A stretch of DNA of 64,000 bases from Chitinophaga nivalis. Its GTDB lineage: Bacteria > Bacteroidota > Bacteroidia > Chitinophagales > Chitinophagaceae. Where the stretch lies: the NCBI RefSeq assembly GCF_025989125.1, contig NZ_JAPDNR010000001.1:6374087-6438086 (forward strand), written 5' to 3'. A program made the position numbers and the translations under genes. Shown here one piece after another: positions 10,401-20,400 of this stretch; the stretch's first letter is position 1, and each line of letters starts with the position of its first letter. Under the pieces are notes generated by a model. The model had not been told where the DNA came from, did not search any database, and saw nothing but the letters and a program-made list of their open reading frames with translations.

Positions 10401-13400
10401 GCGCATTGCTTCCAGTCCTTTTTCCATGGCTGTTACATCACAGACATCCGCCTGTATATAATAAATGCGCCCACCGAAAGATTGCAACCGGTCGAGCAAG
10501 GCCTGTTTCGGCTTGTCCAGCGGAGAACGACCGGTGAGTATCAGGTTGGCCTGGTAAGTGGTGGCCAGATAATCTGCCAGCATAATACCCAAACCTCCAA
10601 AACCACCCGTAATGAGGTAGGTACCTCCTGCTTTGAGCGGGGTCGTCTGCGGCAGCGTTACCGGCTTTACCTGTTGTATATAACGTACTTCTTCTTTGTA
10701 CAGAACACTGGCGGTAGCCGGTAATTCTCTCAGGATCTGCAACACACTATCTGCATAGGATACCCAGGTAGATTCGTATAAGCCTGTCAGTTGTATATCC
10801 GGTAATACAAAGCCCAGTGAACGTTCAAATCCTATCCAGGAAAGCGGATGGGTATCTGCCGGGTTACCGGTCAGTATCACGCGGTGACGTTTTCCGCTGT
10901 ATTTCCCCAATGCCTGTATCAGATGGAATACCGGCGTGTAATCGTCTCCGTTATCCCACTTGCAAACGATGCCATCCAGGTGGCCTTCCTTGAATACCAG
11001 CTCCATCAGCTGTTGATAATGACTGCTGTCATTCACATCCAGGACAAAGTGTGCCGCATCCTGTTGCTGGAATAATGCACCCGCAGCCACAAAGATGACA
11101 TGGCTATCCGGTGATATCTGCGCCAGGGCTTCCCGGAATTCTTCGTATCTGTATGTTTCATTCAAAAAACAAAGCAATCGTTTTGCACCCGTAGGAATAT
11201 CCGGAACCGGCGCCGGTTCCCAGGATTCCACAAAGGTGAGCAAAGCGTTATCGGTTGCCGGCTTCACTACCTTTTCAACTACCGGAACAACCGGCTGGGT
11301 TCCCAACGGCACTTCATTTTTTTCTATCCCTGGTGTTGCAGCAGGCAACGCCGGGATCCAGTATTTTTCTTTGGCAAAAGGATATACAGGCGCACTGATA
11401 CGACCCGGTGTATGATGCTTATACAGCATCGTCCAGTCTATCACAAATCCCGCGGTCCACAGACCGGCAATTTTATCCGGCTTACCTTTCGACAACCAGC
11501 TATCGATCAACACCTGTGCATCTTCATCCTGCTCTAAAAAACTAAACCCTGCTTGTTTCTTTTTGATATTACCGGTAAAACAACCACTGACAGCCCCTTT
11601 ATCCTGTATAAAGGCTGTTAATTGCGCAATGAGTGCAGAGAGGCTATCGCTCACAAATACCACGCGTTCTGCCAGCTGTATTCTGCCGAGTTGTAAAGTA
11701 TAGGCCAGAGAAGATAAAAATCCTGTTTCCGAAATGGCAGCAGGATCTACTGCCTGGAGATAAGCCAGGAGTTTTACTGCGTATGCCCGTAACCGTATTT
11801 CATTTTTAGCAGAAAGCGGAATCAGGTAAGTTACCTGCCTTTCAGCTATTCTTTCTTCCTGTGCCGGTACATATTCTTCCAATATGATGTGCGCATTGGA
11901 ACCAGTGGCCCCAAAAGAGCTCAGGGCAGCACGGCGCGGATAGTGCTTAGACTGTCCGGCTTCATTGATCACCGGCTGTTCCCAGTCAGTAGTAGTACGT
12001 TGGATATAAAAGGGCGTATCCGACAGCTGCAGCAATGGATTTTCTTCTGCAGCATGTAATGAAGGCACCAGTTTTTTATGATGCAACTGTAGAATTACTT
12101 TCGTCAGTCCACTGATGCCGGCTGCTGATTCAGCATGTCCTATATTGGATTTTACGGACCCGATAGCACAAAACTGTTTATCTGCCGTAAATTTTTGGTA
12201 GCTTTTTACCAACCCCTGTATTTCAATCGGATCACCCAAAGCCGTACCGGTACCATGTGCTTCCACATAGCTGATGGTTCTGGGATGAATACCGGTTTTT
12301 TCCAGACAGGCCGTAATCATATCTGCCTGGGCAACCGGACTGGGTACCATTAAACCGCTGACAGTGCCCACATGATTGATGGTACTTCCTTTAATAACAG
12401 CATAAATATGATCCTTATCCGCGATCGCTTTATCCAGTGGTTTCAACAATACCGCCCCTACGCCTTCTCCGGAAACATATCCATCTCCGTCTTTCCCGAA
12501 AGTATGACAGTAGCCATCACTGGAATGCATATCCGACATACCATAGGTAAGGTACTTTGCCGGATGCAGCGAAAGATTCACGCCACCTGCCAATGCAGCT
12601 TCACACTCCCCGCGCAGGATACTTTCTATTGCCAGATGCAGCCCTGTAAGGGAAGAAGAGCAGACCGTATCTACCGCCATACTGGGACCATGAAAATTAC
12701 AGAAGTAAGATACCCGGTTGGCAATAGGCGCATAATTCAGGGATAGCGGAAAATCCAATCCCTTTGCTACCGCTTCAGCAGCCAGTATGGTATAATCCTT
12801 ATGCATGACGCCTACAAAAACGCCTACCGCCTGCCTTTTATCAGGTCCGCGTTGCGTGCTTAATCTTTCCGGCGTATACCCTGCATCTTCCAGTGTTTCC
12901 CAGCACACTTCCAGGAACAGTCTTTCCTGTGGGTCCATAATTTCGGCTTCCCGCGGAGAAATCCGGAAGAACTGCGGATCAAAACAATCTGCATCATCAA
13001 TAAAACCACCCCATCTGGAAATTTTCTTCCCACCGGGAGAACGTTTATGATCAAATGCTTTCCAATCCCATCTGGAAGCAGGAATGGTGGTAATGCCATT
13101 TTTCCCTTCTGTGAGATGTTGCCAGAAGGTAGCCATATTATCCGCACCCGGATAACGTCCGGCAATACCGATGACAGCAATATCCTGCCCGGCAGTATTT
13201 CGTGGCTGCGTTGGCGTTATGGCAGCAGCAACAGCTACTGGAGCAGCTATCGGCGCAGGAGCTGCAGGCGACACCGCAGTTGCCTGTTGCTGAAAAGCGG
13301 CCGCATGATGTGTTGCCAGGTATTGTGATAACTGCGGGATAGTAGTATACTCAAATAACAGTACCGGTGTCAGTCTGGTATTTACCCGTTTGCTTATCTC

Positions 13401-14420
13401 CCGGATGATCTCCAGTAATTCACTGGAACTTAGTCCTAACTCATGATAGCCTGCCGCTATTTCCACATCATCCAAAGGAATATGTAAGTACTCTGCAATC
13501 AGGCTCCGGAGAAAATACTGTATATCTGCGATCAGGCCGGTATGATTGACAGCAGCAGGTGAAGAAGCCACCGCGGGTTGTCTGCCGGCAGCAGGCTTCA
13601 CTGCTGCCGCAACGGGCAGTTGTTTGGAAACAAAATTCTTTAACTCACCCACCTTCCTGCCGGCCGGATCAAAAAAATCTATTGTTACGTATAACAGTTC
13701 ATTACTGCTTTGCACAGCAGCCGGCAGAATTCTGGCGATAACCTGTCCGCCCCAGGCAGCAGATGCCCGGAACGATTCATAATAAAGTGGCAGATACAAT
13801 TGCTGCCGGTCTTCCACCAATGATTTCACCAGTTCAGAAGAAGCAATAACACTGCTATCTATCAATGCCGGATGAAAAAGCAGATCGGGATCTCCTCCAT
13901 CTGCCGCATGAACAAAAATGTAATGCGCATCATTATTTATGTAGATAGCACCGTTTGTTTTCATAAAGCCGGTATGCACCAATCCACGACTGGCGCACTG
14001 CGTATATATTTCTTCCAGGTCAATGATCTTATGCGCAGCCTGTTGTACCACATCCGGCGATAGCACCTCTTCAAAACTGACTGCTGTCAGCAGGTTCATA
14101 TCAGCCGTTGCATATATCCGTCTTTCTCCGGTAGCCACTCCCTCCTGCAATATTTCACCAGACACCTGTATTTCCCAATGTTGTTGCAGCCGGTCTGCCG
14201 TACAGGTGATATACAGGGATACCGGCGCGGTTGCCGTTACCACCAACGGATGATGAATCGTCAGGTTAGCCAGTTCCAGCAATGGCACGGCATAACCATG
14301 CTCGCTGAAAACCTGGTAAAGCATATCGATGTAGGCCAGTCCGGGTAACAATGCTTCTCCGTTTACCAGATGATTGCAGATAGCCGGATGATGAATATGA
14401 ATGATAAATTGATCCTGCAT
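4467..14420 (-). CDS. Trans-AT polyketide synthase, protein B (DH-ACP-KS-KR-ACP-KS-KR-ACP-KS0)
   Basis: 3317 residues. Domains: N-terminal DH-like (His17 in HLVNGEALLP; LIDSS lacks the usual Gln/His of DxxxQ/H), ACP (Ser332, LGLSSSEL, Asp replaced by Ser), KS1 (Cys587, HGTGT), KR1 (TGGFGGLG near 1272; catalytic Tyr in CDYAVGN; no Asp in the LDD position), ACP (Ser1573, GYDSVSL), KS2 (Cys1831 in TACSSGL; HGTGT), KR2 (TGGTRGLG near 2477; SDYAMANAY), ACP (Ser2785, YGADSIL), and a C-terminal KS with Cys3019 but Asn3154 in place of the first catalytic His (ETNGSGS), so transacylating but not condensing. Two elongations are expected, both followed by ketoreduction; the second is completed by the DH of protein A. 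An upstream TTG at 14447 would overlap protein C; the ATG at 14420, 8 bases after the stop of C, is preferred because MQDQFIIHIHHP then aligns with MEDFLLISIDNP of protein E. Confidence 0.96.
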   Translation of the reverse strand: MQDQFIIHIHHPAICNHLVNGEALLPGLAYIDMLYQVFSEHGYAVPLLELANLTIHHPLVVTATAPVSLYITCTADRLQQHWEIQVSGEILQEGVATGERRIYATADMNLLTAVSFEEVLSPDVVQQAAHKIIDLEEIYTQCASRGLVHTGFMKTNGAIYINNDAHYIFVHAADGGDPDLLFHPALIDSSVIASSELVKSLVEDRQQLYLPLYYESFRASAAWGGQVIARILPAAVQSSNELLYVTIDFFDPAGRKVGELKNFVSKQLPVAAAVKPAAGRQPAVASSPAAVNHTGLIADIQYFLRSLIAEYLHIPLDDVEIAAGYHELGLSSSELLEIIREISKRVNTRLTPVLLFEYTTIPQLSQYLATHHAAAFQQQATAVSPAAPAPIAAPVAVAAAITPTQPRNTAGQDIAVIGIAGRYPGADNMATFWQHLTEGKNGITTIPASRWDWKAFDHKRSPGGKKISRWGGFIDDADCFDPQFFRISPREAEIMDPQERLFLEVCWETLEDAGYTPERLSTQRGPDKRQAVGVFVGVMHKDYTILAAEAVAKGLDFPLSLNYAPIANRVSYFCNFHGPSMAVDTVCSSSLTGLHLAIESILRGECEAALAGGVNLSLHPAKYLTYGMSDMHSSDGYCHTFGKDGDGYVSGEGVGAVLLKPLDKAIADKDHIYAVIKGSTINHVGTVSGLMVPSPVAQADMITACLEKTGIHPRTISYVEAHGTGTALGDPIEIQGLVKSYQKFTADKQFCAIGSVKSNIGHAESAAGISGLTKVILQLHHKKLVPSLHAAEENPLLQLSDTPFYIQRTTTDWEQPVINEAGQSKHYPRRAALSSFGATGSNAHIILEEYVPAQEERIAERQVTYLIPLSAKNEIRLRAYAVKLLAYLQAVDPAAISETGFLSSLAYTLQLGRIQLAERVVFVSDSLSALIAQLTAFIQDKGAVSGCFTGNIKKKQAGFSFLEQDEDAQVLIDSWLSKGKPDKIAGLWTAGFVIDWTMLYKHHTPGRISAPVYPFAKEKYWIPALPAATPGIEKNEVPLGTQPVVPVVEKVVKPATDNALLTFVESWEPAPVPDIPTGAKRLLCFLNETYRYEEFREALAQISPDSHVIFVAAGALFQQQDAAHFVLDVNDSSHYQQLMELVFKEGHLDGIVCKWDNGDDYTPVFHLIQALGKYSGKRHRVILTGNPADTHPLSWIGFERSLGFVLPDIQLTGLYESTWVSYADSVLQILRELPATASVLYKEEVRYIQQVKPVTLPQTTPLKAGGTYLITGGFGGLGIMLADYLATTYQANLILTGRSPLDKPKQALLDRLQSFGGRIYYIQADVCDVTAMEKGLEAMRAGGNVINGVFHIAGLEGGGSIADKQLADFNRVTAPKTAGTRILDELLATERLDFVCYYASSAAVLGDFGTCDYAVGNRFQMAYAAWRNEQVAAGQRYGKTVAINWPLWRQGGMGVHEQDQVEMYLKSSGQGLLETAEGLTLLEQILSADHSQVLVIKGQPERVQQFLGCQPKEAVTIVTVEVPAGKGRQPAMESLSLEDCLEKDLREQIAAVLKLTPQQLDPEENLVDMGYDSVSLTRLASALTKHFETTITPAVFFGYPNLLKLCHYFLEEHAAVLQAFYQEGSIQQQEQQAIVAAVAPLPPAALQEDTKVATAPATIAAPGSSQDDIAIIGMSGRFPQARNISDMWEILAGNKDVVAEIPADRFDWRQYFDDTTEDPEKIKTKWCGCVPGVKEFDPLFFEISPREAETMDPRQRLLLQESWRALEDAGYGPVQLKKGKTGMFVGVEQGDYQALALKDGGVTSTHDGILAARLSYFLDLNGPVLAINTACSSGLVALHQACLSLKNKECDTAIAAGVNLMLTPMSYVGMSRAGMLSVDGKCFVFDKRANGMVPGEAVVAVVLKRLSRALEDGDPIHAIVKGSGLNYDGKTNGITAPGGIAQADLLKETYDRYHINPADISYVVTHGTGTRLGDPVEVNALTTAFKKYTDKQSYCALTSAKTNFGHTFAASGLLSLVNMVLAMKHQTIPACLHFEQRNEFINWDKSPFYVNTKNQVWEVASGRARLGAVSAFGMSGTNAHAVLSDYRSTPLAGEGRPYYLLPLSAKTAETLKEKIREMVTFLENEPAISLQDLSFTLQHGRQHFNHRQALLVQDSAAAIAAWKKVLAGEDTPYAFEGIVSKENPEDKTQGTTIRTLLLKALEVSRQPENYLTQLTALAGFYCKGHDITWPLLYGTNLPARIHIPTYPFAKETYWVADNGSDGVLPLMTSPATSLITDFLEKGWTPLTLSPQRNQASATAILVTENSHALGTAIAAQLPGSVLVTVAASATLPVNPDGVIDLTGYQSNDPEISAWLPLLQELIEGGSKNGLRCLGVTGDAEAYRNNRVNPAGALQAALYRMLGAEYKQVHSCHLDVLTTTDTATLADVIIAVYLWNGAATEVCYREGAYYESILTPALAATKPAARVFNPEDVLLITGGTRGLGLLCANHFVSRYGIRHVVLTGREVLPAYNDWEQHIAEGGKHAAKLRNLSALSARGVVVETPATDLTDSGAVQALVADLHARGKRVGGVIHAAGLVDEDTSAFIRKSVENVARVLSPKVAGIVHLYQALQQEPLQCFILFSSVSAIIPALGAGQSDYAMANAYLDYFAAAHAGGNCPVQSIQWPSWKETGLGEVKSNVYGQTGLQTLTDKAGLALLDQILQHRYGPVVLPVLATREHWQRDTLLRKVMPVSPIVGTPVAAPVQVAAAESPALIAWLTDIFIKELKIDKSRFNIRQSFPDYGADSILLSHIRRQIEKQLGVTMDPSILLEQSTIVLLAAWMQEEYATTLAGFFNEAVVAAPLPAAVIADTAAVQPVVAADVAVTDDIVVVGMSCRFPQAPDLNGYWELLSAGRSAIAAVPFERWGSTRKYYAGLVDNITHFDTDYFIIPPEDAAAMDPQALVLLEESLHAWHHAGYTSQEVKGKQVGVYIGGRSQHRPEEEALKKMKNPIMALGQNYFAANISRFFDLHGPSLVVDTACSSALVGMELGIQAIRRGEIEAAMIGGVGLLVNDKAHDMFDQRNLLSKAAQFHIFDKRAEGIVLGEGAGFVILKSRRQALQDGDKIYAVIKGLAINNDGRTAGPATPNIVAQKEVMRTALQRSGISPHEVSYIETNGSGSEVTDLLELKGMEAIYRKATDMPCALGSVKPNIGHPLCAEGIAGFIKVVLMLMHQQQVPFISGDEPMQHYNMATSPFYFNKQLKEWDGKIAALNCFADGGTNAHVILAAPEKTMAAPRAPIPALALKKKNVRNGQLPTLPPDAVNTTAVFAEKMIWETYN
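4625..5831 (-). other. Non-elongating ketosynthase (KS0) at the C-terminus of protein B
   Basis: The active-site Cys (DTACSSAL, residue 3019) and the second His (KPNIGHPL) are present. The first His of the Cys-His-His triad is Asn3154 in ETNGSGS, where elongating KSs read EAHGTGT. Loss of this His abolishes decarboxylative condensation while transacylation can remain; that is established for KS0 domains of trans-AT synthases. The protein ends about 50 residues later with a tail containing RAPIPAL and IWETYN. Confidence 0.9.
11870..13185 (-). repeat. Duplicated KS domain, copy in protein B
   Basis: Partner of 1575-2900. Both KSs directly follow an N-terminal DH-ACP that completes a split bimodule, so both should accept the same kind of enoyl chain. 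Confidence 0.85.
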
Positions 14421-14428
14421 GACTTTAC

Positions 14429-17400
14429 TTAAATTGTTTGTTTCCAAAATGAATGCTTCTTTCCGTTCTGCTGTGGAACCGGGATAGATGGATGACCGTG
14501 CTCTATTGTTTTAAAGGCAGCCGGTATCAGGGGTTTCTTTTTTCTGAGATCAAGCGGTTGCAGTGCTGGTAGTGCCAATGGCGCCCGGCGTGCCTGATAG
14601 CCGTTCAACAGCTGACCGGCTTTCGTCAGAATCACATGTGCATTGGTACCGCCATCTGCAAAACTGCTCAACGCCACCGTATCTGTTGTTAGCGGCTGTA
14701 ACTGACGGTTCAGCCGGAACGGCGATGCTGCCATATCAAAATGCTGTAAGCCCTGCTGACCAGACAGGAAAGGCACTTCCTGTTCGTGTTCCAGCATCAG
14801 CAATAATTTTATAAATCCTGCAATACCTTCTGCACACAGCGGATGCCCGATATTGGGTTTAACAGATCCCACACCACAGGAAGCTCCCGCATGTGCGCCA
14901 TACACGCCCATCATCGCTTTCAACTCCAGCAGATCGGTTACTTCTGATCCTGAACCATTGGCTTCTATATATCCTACTTCAACGGCTGTTTTTCCGCTTC
15001 GCAACAACGCCTGTTCCATCACGGCCTGCTGCGCCTGCATATTGGGGGTAGCCGGGCCAGCTGTTTTACCATCATTATTAACCGCAATGCCTTTGATGAC
15101 TGCATAGATTTTATCACCATCCGCCATCGCCTGCGATACTTTTTTCAGCAATACCATACCGGCACCTTCTCCCAGCACCACGCCGCCGGCACGCTGATCA
15201 AAAATGTGGAACACGCCATCTGTACTCAGTAAATTCCGTTGCGAAAACAACTGGTGTGCTTTATCTGTATGTAACAAACTAACGCCTCCTACCAAAGCAC
15301 CGGTAATATCTCCGCCCTTCAATGCCTGTATGGCCAGGCTCATCCCAACAAGGGCGGAAGAACAAGCAGTATCAACTACCAGGCTCGGACCCCGGAAGTC
15401 AAAGAACCGGGAGATATTGGTGGCCAGGTAATTGGGGCCTACTGCTACAATAGGATTTTTGGTAGCTGCCAATACATCCGACTCTGGATGATGCTGACTG
15501 CGTCCACCGATGTACACCCCTATGGCTGCACCTTTCAGGGCGTCTTTTTCATAGCCGGCATGATAGCAGACAGACAAACTTTCTTCCATCAGCAACAATG
15601 CCTGCGGGTCCATCGCGCGGGCATCTTCTTCCGGCAGTGAAAAGTAACGGGCATCAAAATGTCCCAACCGGTTGATCAGGCCTGCATGAAAATTATTTTC
15701 ATATCCCCAGCGTTCAGCCGGTACACGTTTGATGGCCGACTGACCGGCAGACAGCAATTTCCAGTAAGCGGCTATATTATCGGCACCGGGGAAACGGCAG
15801 GAATAACCTACTACCGCTATATCATCCTGCAAGGATGTTTGCACCAATGGTACTGCGGTTACAGCAGCCGTTGCCGGTACTACCGGGTCAGCTAACGGTA
15901 TCGCCTGTACGTCAGGCATGATTACCGGAGCTACCACTGCCGGTACTGGTATTCCTTGCGCTGCAGGTACCAACACTGCGGCCAGTTGTTTTGCATACTG
16001 TTTCTCCAGCCACCGCGACAATGCAGCCACAGTGGTGTGTTCCAGCAATACAGAAGGGTCCAGTTGTTCGCCCAGCGCCCGGTTGATATGACCCAGGATC
16101 TGCGATAAAAGCACCGAGTCTACCCCATAATCCGGGAAACTCCGCTGCGTATCGAAACGATCCGGATCTATTTTCAGTTCTTTTGTAAAAATATTCGTTA
16201 ACCATCCTGTCGTATTCCCGGTGGTATTTGCAGGTACAGCAGGCGGGATAAATGTAACCGGAACCGCTGCTGTTGCTGCCGGCAATGCGGCTTCTTTTCT
16301 CAGCAGTTTTGCAGGCTGCCATTCCCCGGGTACAAATACAGCCGGCATTACCACCGGACCTATATGCTGTGCCAGCACTTCATCCAGTAAATCCAGTCCG
16401 GTCTGATTGCTCAGTGTAGTCAAACCTGTACGGGTATACGTCATACTCTTTACCTCTCCGATGCCGGTTTCCTTCCAGCTGGGCCATTGAATACTCTGCA
16501 GCAACGGACCATGACACTGGGCGAAATAATCCATGTAGGCATTCGCCATCGCATAATCGCTTTGCCCGGAACCCAATGCCGGAATCTGTGCAGATACCGA
16601 AGAGAAAAGCAAAAAGCATTGTAACGGCTCGTGTTGCAGCGCTGTATACAATGCCTGTAAACCGGCTACCTTCGGAGAAAGTACCTGGGCAATACCCGCT
16701 GCTGTTTTGCGGATAAATGCAGGCGTTTCGGCATCTATCAATCCGGCGGCATGCAATACACCACCGATCTGTTTACCATCAGCATGTACGTTTGTTACCA
16801 ATGCGGTAATAGCCGCTGCAGATGTCAGGTCTACCGACACTGCTTCCACCGTCACACCACCTGCTGTCAGTAACAACAGGTTGCGCAGCTTCGATGTATA
16901 GCGACCATCCATGGCGATGTGTTGTTCCCACTCTGCCCTTGGTGGCAGCTGTTCCCGCCCGGTGAGCAGTACATGCCGCACACCGTACCGGGTAATAAAA
17001 TGTTGTGCACATAAATAACCGATGCCACGGGTACCACCTGTTACCACCAGCACATCTTTATCAGTAAAACGTACCGTACGCGGCGCAGCCGGTGCGGCTG
17101 TATCCAATACGCACTCCTGGTATTGTCCTTCCCGGAAACAAAGTGAAGTAGCTTCCCCTTCCCACTGGAAGGCCCGGATGACGGCGGTAGCCAGCAAATC
17201 AACCGGCAGTCCCGACAACACATCCAGGTGGCAACTGCTGATATATTTATACTCCGCTCCCAGCAAACGATACAGGCCTGCATGTAAAGCGCCTGTTGTT
17301 GCAACAGCGGTATGTTTATAATTTTCCAGATCACTGGTAACACCCAGGAAACGCATGCCGCTACGCGGACCTGTTTCTATCAGGTGCTGCACTGCCCCTA

Positions 17401-20400
17401 ACCACGACAAATCCGTATCATCGCAACCATAGCCTGTCAGGTCAATCACCCCGCCGGTAGCAATAGGTAATGTTTCCACCTGCGATACTTCCGCTACGAT
17501 ACTCTGCGCCAACTGCGCCTGAATAGCGGCTCCCAGCTCACGCCCGGATGCTGTTACCAGGATCACCACCTGCTGGCTGTGCGGACGTACGGCTGTTAAA
17601 GATACCGGCACCCATTGTTTTTGCAGCAATGCAGTGGCCGTAGTACGGGCTGGCGCCGGCTGGCGGAACCAATACCTTTCCCTTGCAAACGGATAGGTAG
17701 GTAAACTTACTTTTGACGGAAAACCATCCGGATAAAGCAACGCCCAATTCAGGTCATATCCTTTTGCCCATAATGCCAGCAACCGGTCGTACTTACCTTT
17801 TTGTATACAGCTGTCTATGGCCGCTTTCCGGAAGTCTTCATCCTGCATCAGCCACAGGCTGTCTTTGTCTTCGCGGATACTGCCGCTGAATACGTTTTCC
17901 TCTGCGGTTTCTCCGGACAGATAAGCTGTCAGTATTGAGATAGCGGAGGGGATATCTGTTACCAGTATACCTAACCTTTCTTCCAGGCCTTCCCGGCCGG
18001 TTTGCAGGGTAAAAGCAATATCTGCCAGCGGTGCGGTATGCGCTGTTTGTAAATAATGTAAAAAACGTTGTACCACTACCGTTAGCCGTTCCTGTGTGCG
18101 GGCGGAAAATACCAGCAGATAAGGAGCGGAGGAAGTACTTACGGGTAGCGCTTTCTCAGGCATGCTGTATTCTTCAATCACCAGGTGAGCATTGGAACCA
18201 CCTGCGCCGAAGGAAGACAAACCAGCCCGTAACGGTAGCTCACGCGTAACACCCTGTGTGGTTAACACCGGCCGTTTCCACGTTGCCAATGTTTGCTGCA
18301 CTACAAACGGACTGTTCTCAAAATCAATATGGCTATTCAGTTGCTGCGAGTGCAGGGAAGGCACCAGCTGCCGGTGTTGCAGCTGCAACAGCACTTTCGT
18401 GAGTCCGGCGATACCGGCAGCACTTTCACAATGACCAATATTGGATTTTGCGGAACCAATGGCGCAGAATTGTTTGGCGGCGGTAAAGGCTTCAAAGGCT
18501 TTCTTCAAACCGGTGATCTCTATCGGATCGCCCAGCGATGTACCCGTACCATGTGCTTCTATGTAACTGATACTGGCAGGATCAATACCGGATCTGCGGA
18601 AAGCATGACCAATCACGCTGGCCTGAGCCACAGGATTTGGTACCGCAAAACCATTGGTTTTACCACCATGATTCACGGCACTGCTCTTAATCACACCATA
18701 GATATGATCGCCATCTGCCACCGCCTTACTCAGCGGTTTTAATAAAACTGCACCGACACCTTCGCCCGGCACATACCCATCGCCGCCTTCCCCAAAGCTT
18801 TCACAACGTCCCTTGCTCGATACAAAGCGGCCCTGCCCCAGCATCAGGTATTTGTTAGGATGCACCGATACATTGACACCGCCGGCAAGCGCCAGCTCAC
18901 AATCGCCCCGCTGAATACTCTGGCAGGCAAAATGAATGGCCGTCAGTGAAGACGAACACATGGTATCTACCGTCAGGCTCGGGCCATGAAAATTACAATA
19001 GTAAGATACCCGGTTGGCAATCGACGACGGATTACCGGGAATAGCCAACGGGCGCCCCTGTATGGTTTCCTGTGCACCATATAGCTGGTATTCGCTGTAC
19101 ATAACGCCTGCGAATACACCCACATTACCAGGTAAACCATTGCCATTGTATGCACTTAGTTTTTGCCGGGTATACCCCGCATCTTCCAGGGTAGCCATGG
19201 CACATTGCAGAAACAGGCGTTCCTGCGGGTCTATCAGCTCTGCTTCCCGCGGCGAAATATTGAAAAATAAAGGATCAAATTCATCTACGCCATTGATAAA
19301 ACCACCCCATTTACTGTAGGTTTTGCCAGGCTTCGTTTTATCCGGATCATAAAACAGGCTGTGATCCCACCGTTCGTAAGGAATCTCTGTAATACTGTCT
19401 TTACCTGTCCGTAAGTTATTCCAGAACTCCACGATGTTATCTGCTCCCGGATACTTGCCGGCTACGCCAATAATAGCGATTACATCTTCCTCAGCAGTTT
19501 GCGCTGCCGGGGACACTGCAGGCTGCCGTGCCGGGAGAGGTGCTATCCGGCGGGGCGTTATTACGGCCGGAGTTGCCGGTACTACCGGGGCTGGTGATAA
19601 TATAGCCGTTCCTGTTAGTTCCTGCATTTTTGCACCATGCGACGCTACAAAATAGGCCGCCAGGGCAGCGATCGTCTGGTATTCGAAAAACAGGGTCTTT
19701 GATAAAGGGCCAAATATTTTTTCCAGTTCGGCCGTCAGTTTCAATACCATAAAGGAATCAATACCATATTGTTCCATAGGCACCTCTCCATCCAGCTGGT
19801 GTAACGGCAACCGGATGACTGCTGCGAACATCTTCCTGAAATAATGAATGGATTTGTCCAGGTCTGGTGAAACGATATCTGACGGAGGTAAAACGGTATT
19901 TGATTGAGGAACCACCACTACCGGCGCGATGTCTGCGACCGGTATCACCGGTACCGCGGCAACAGCAATATCCGGCTGTTTGTATTTACCGGCCAGTTGC
20001 GCCACGGCCTCCTGTATGGTACCGTATCTGAAAAAGGCGCCCGGTGTCACTTCAATACCGGCAACCGTTAGTATTTTTTTCGTTATTACGTCAACGGATA
20101 CACGTTCCAGTCCATAATCCAGGAACTCAGCGGTGATATCCAGTTCCAGTGCGGGTACATTCAACAAACCTGCTACCGCCTCCGTAATGATATCCATCAA
20201 TAGTTGTTGCACCTCCTGCTCAGGTACGGATACCGGTGTAGCTACCGGAAGAAACTGCGCCAAACGGGCAACATCTCCTTCCAATACCACTCCCTGCTCC
20301 ACCTGTAATGCCATCAAACCATATAACGCCTTCATAGCGGTAGCGGTTTGCAAAGGTACAATGCCGGTACGCTCCTGTTGCAGCTGCACCACTGCCGGCG

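Noticed and set aside
14421..14447. TTG start for protein B giving nine more residues
   Set aside because: Overlaps protein C and spoils the alignment of the first residues with proteins A and E; ATG at 14420 fits better.
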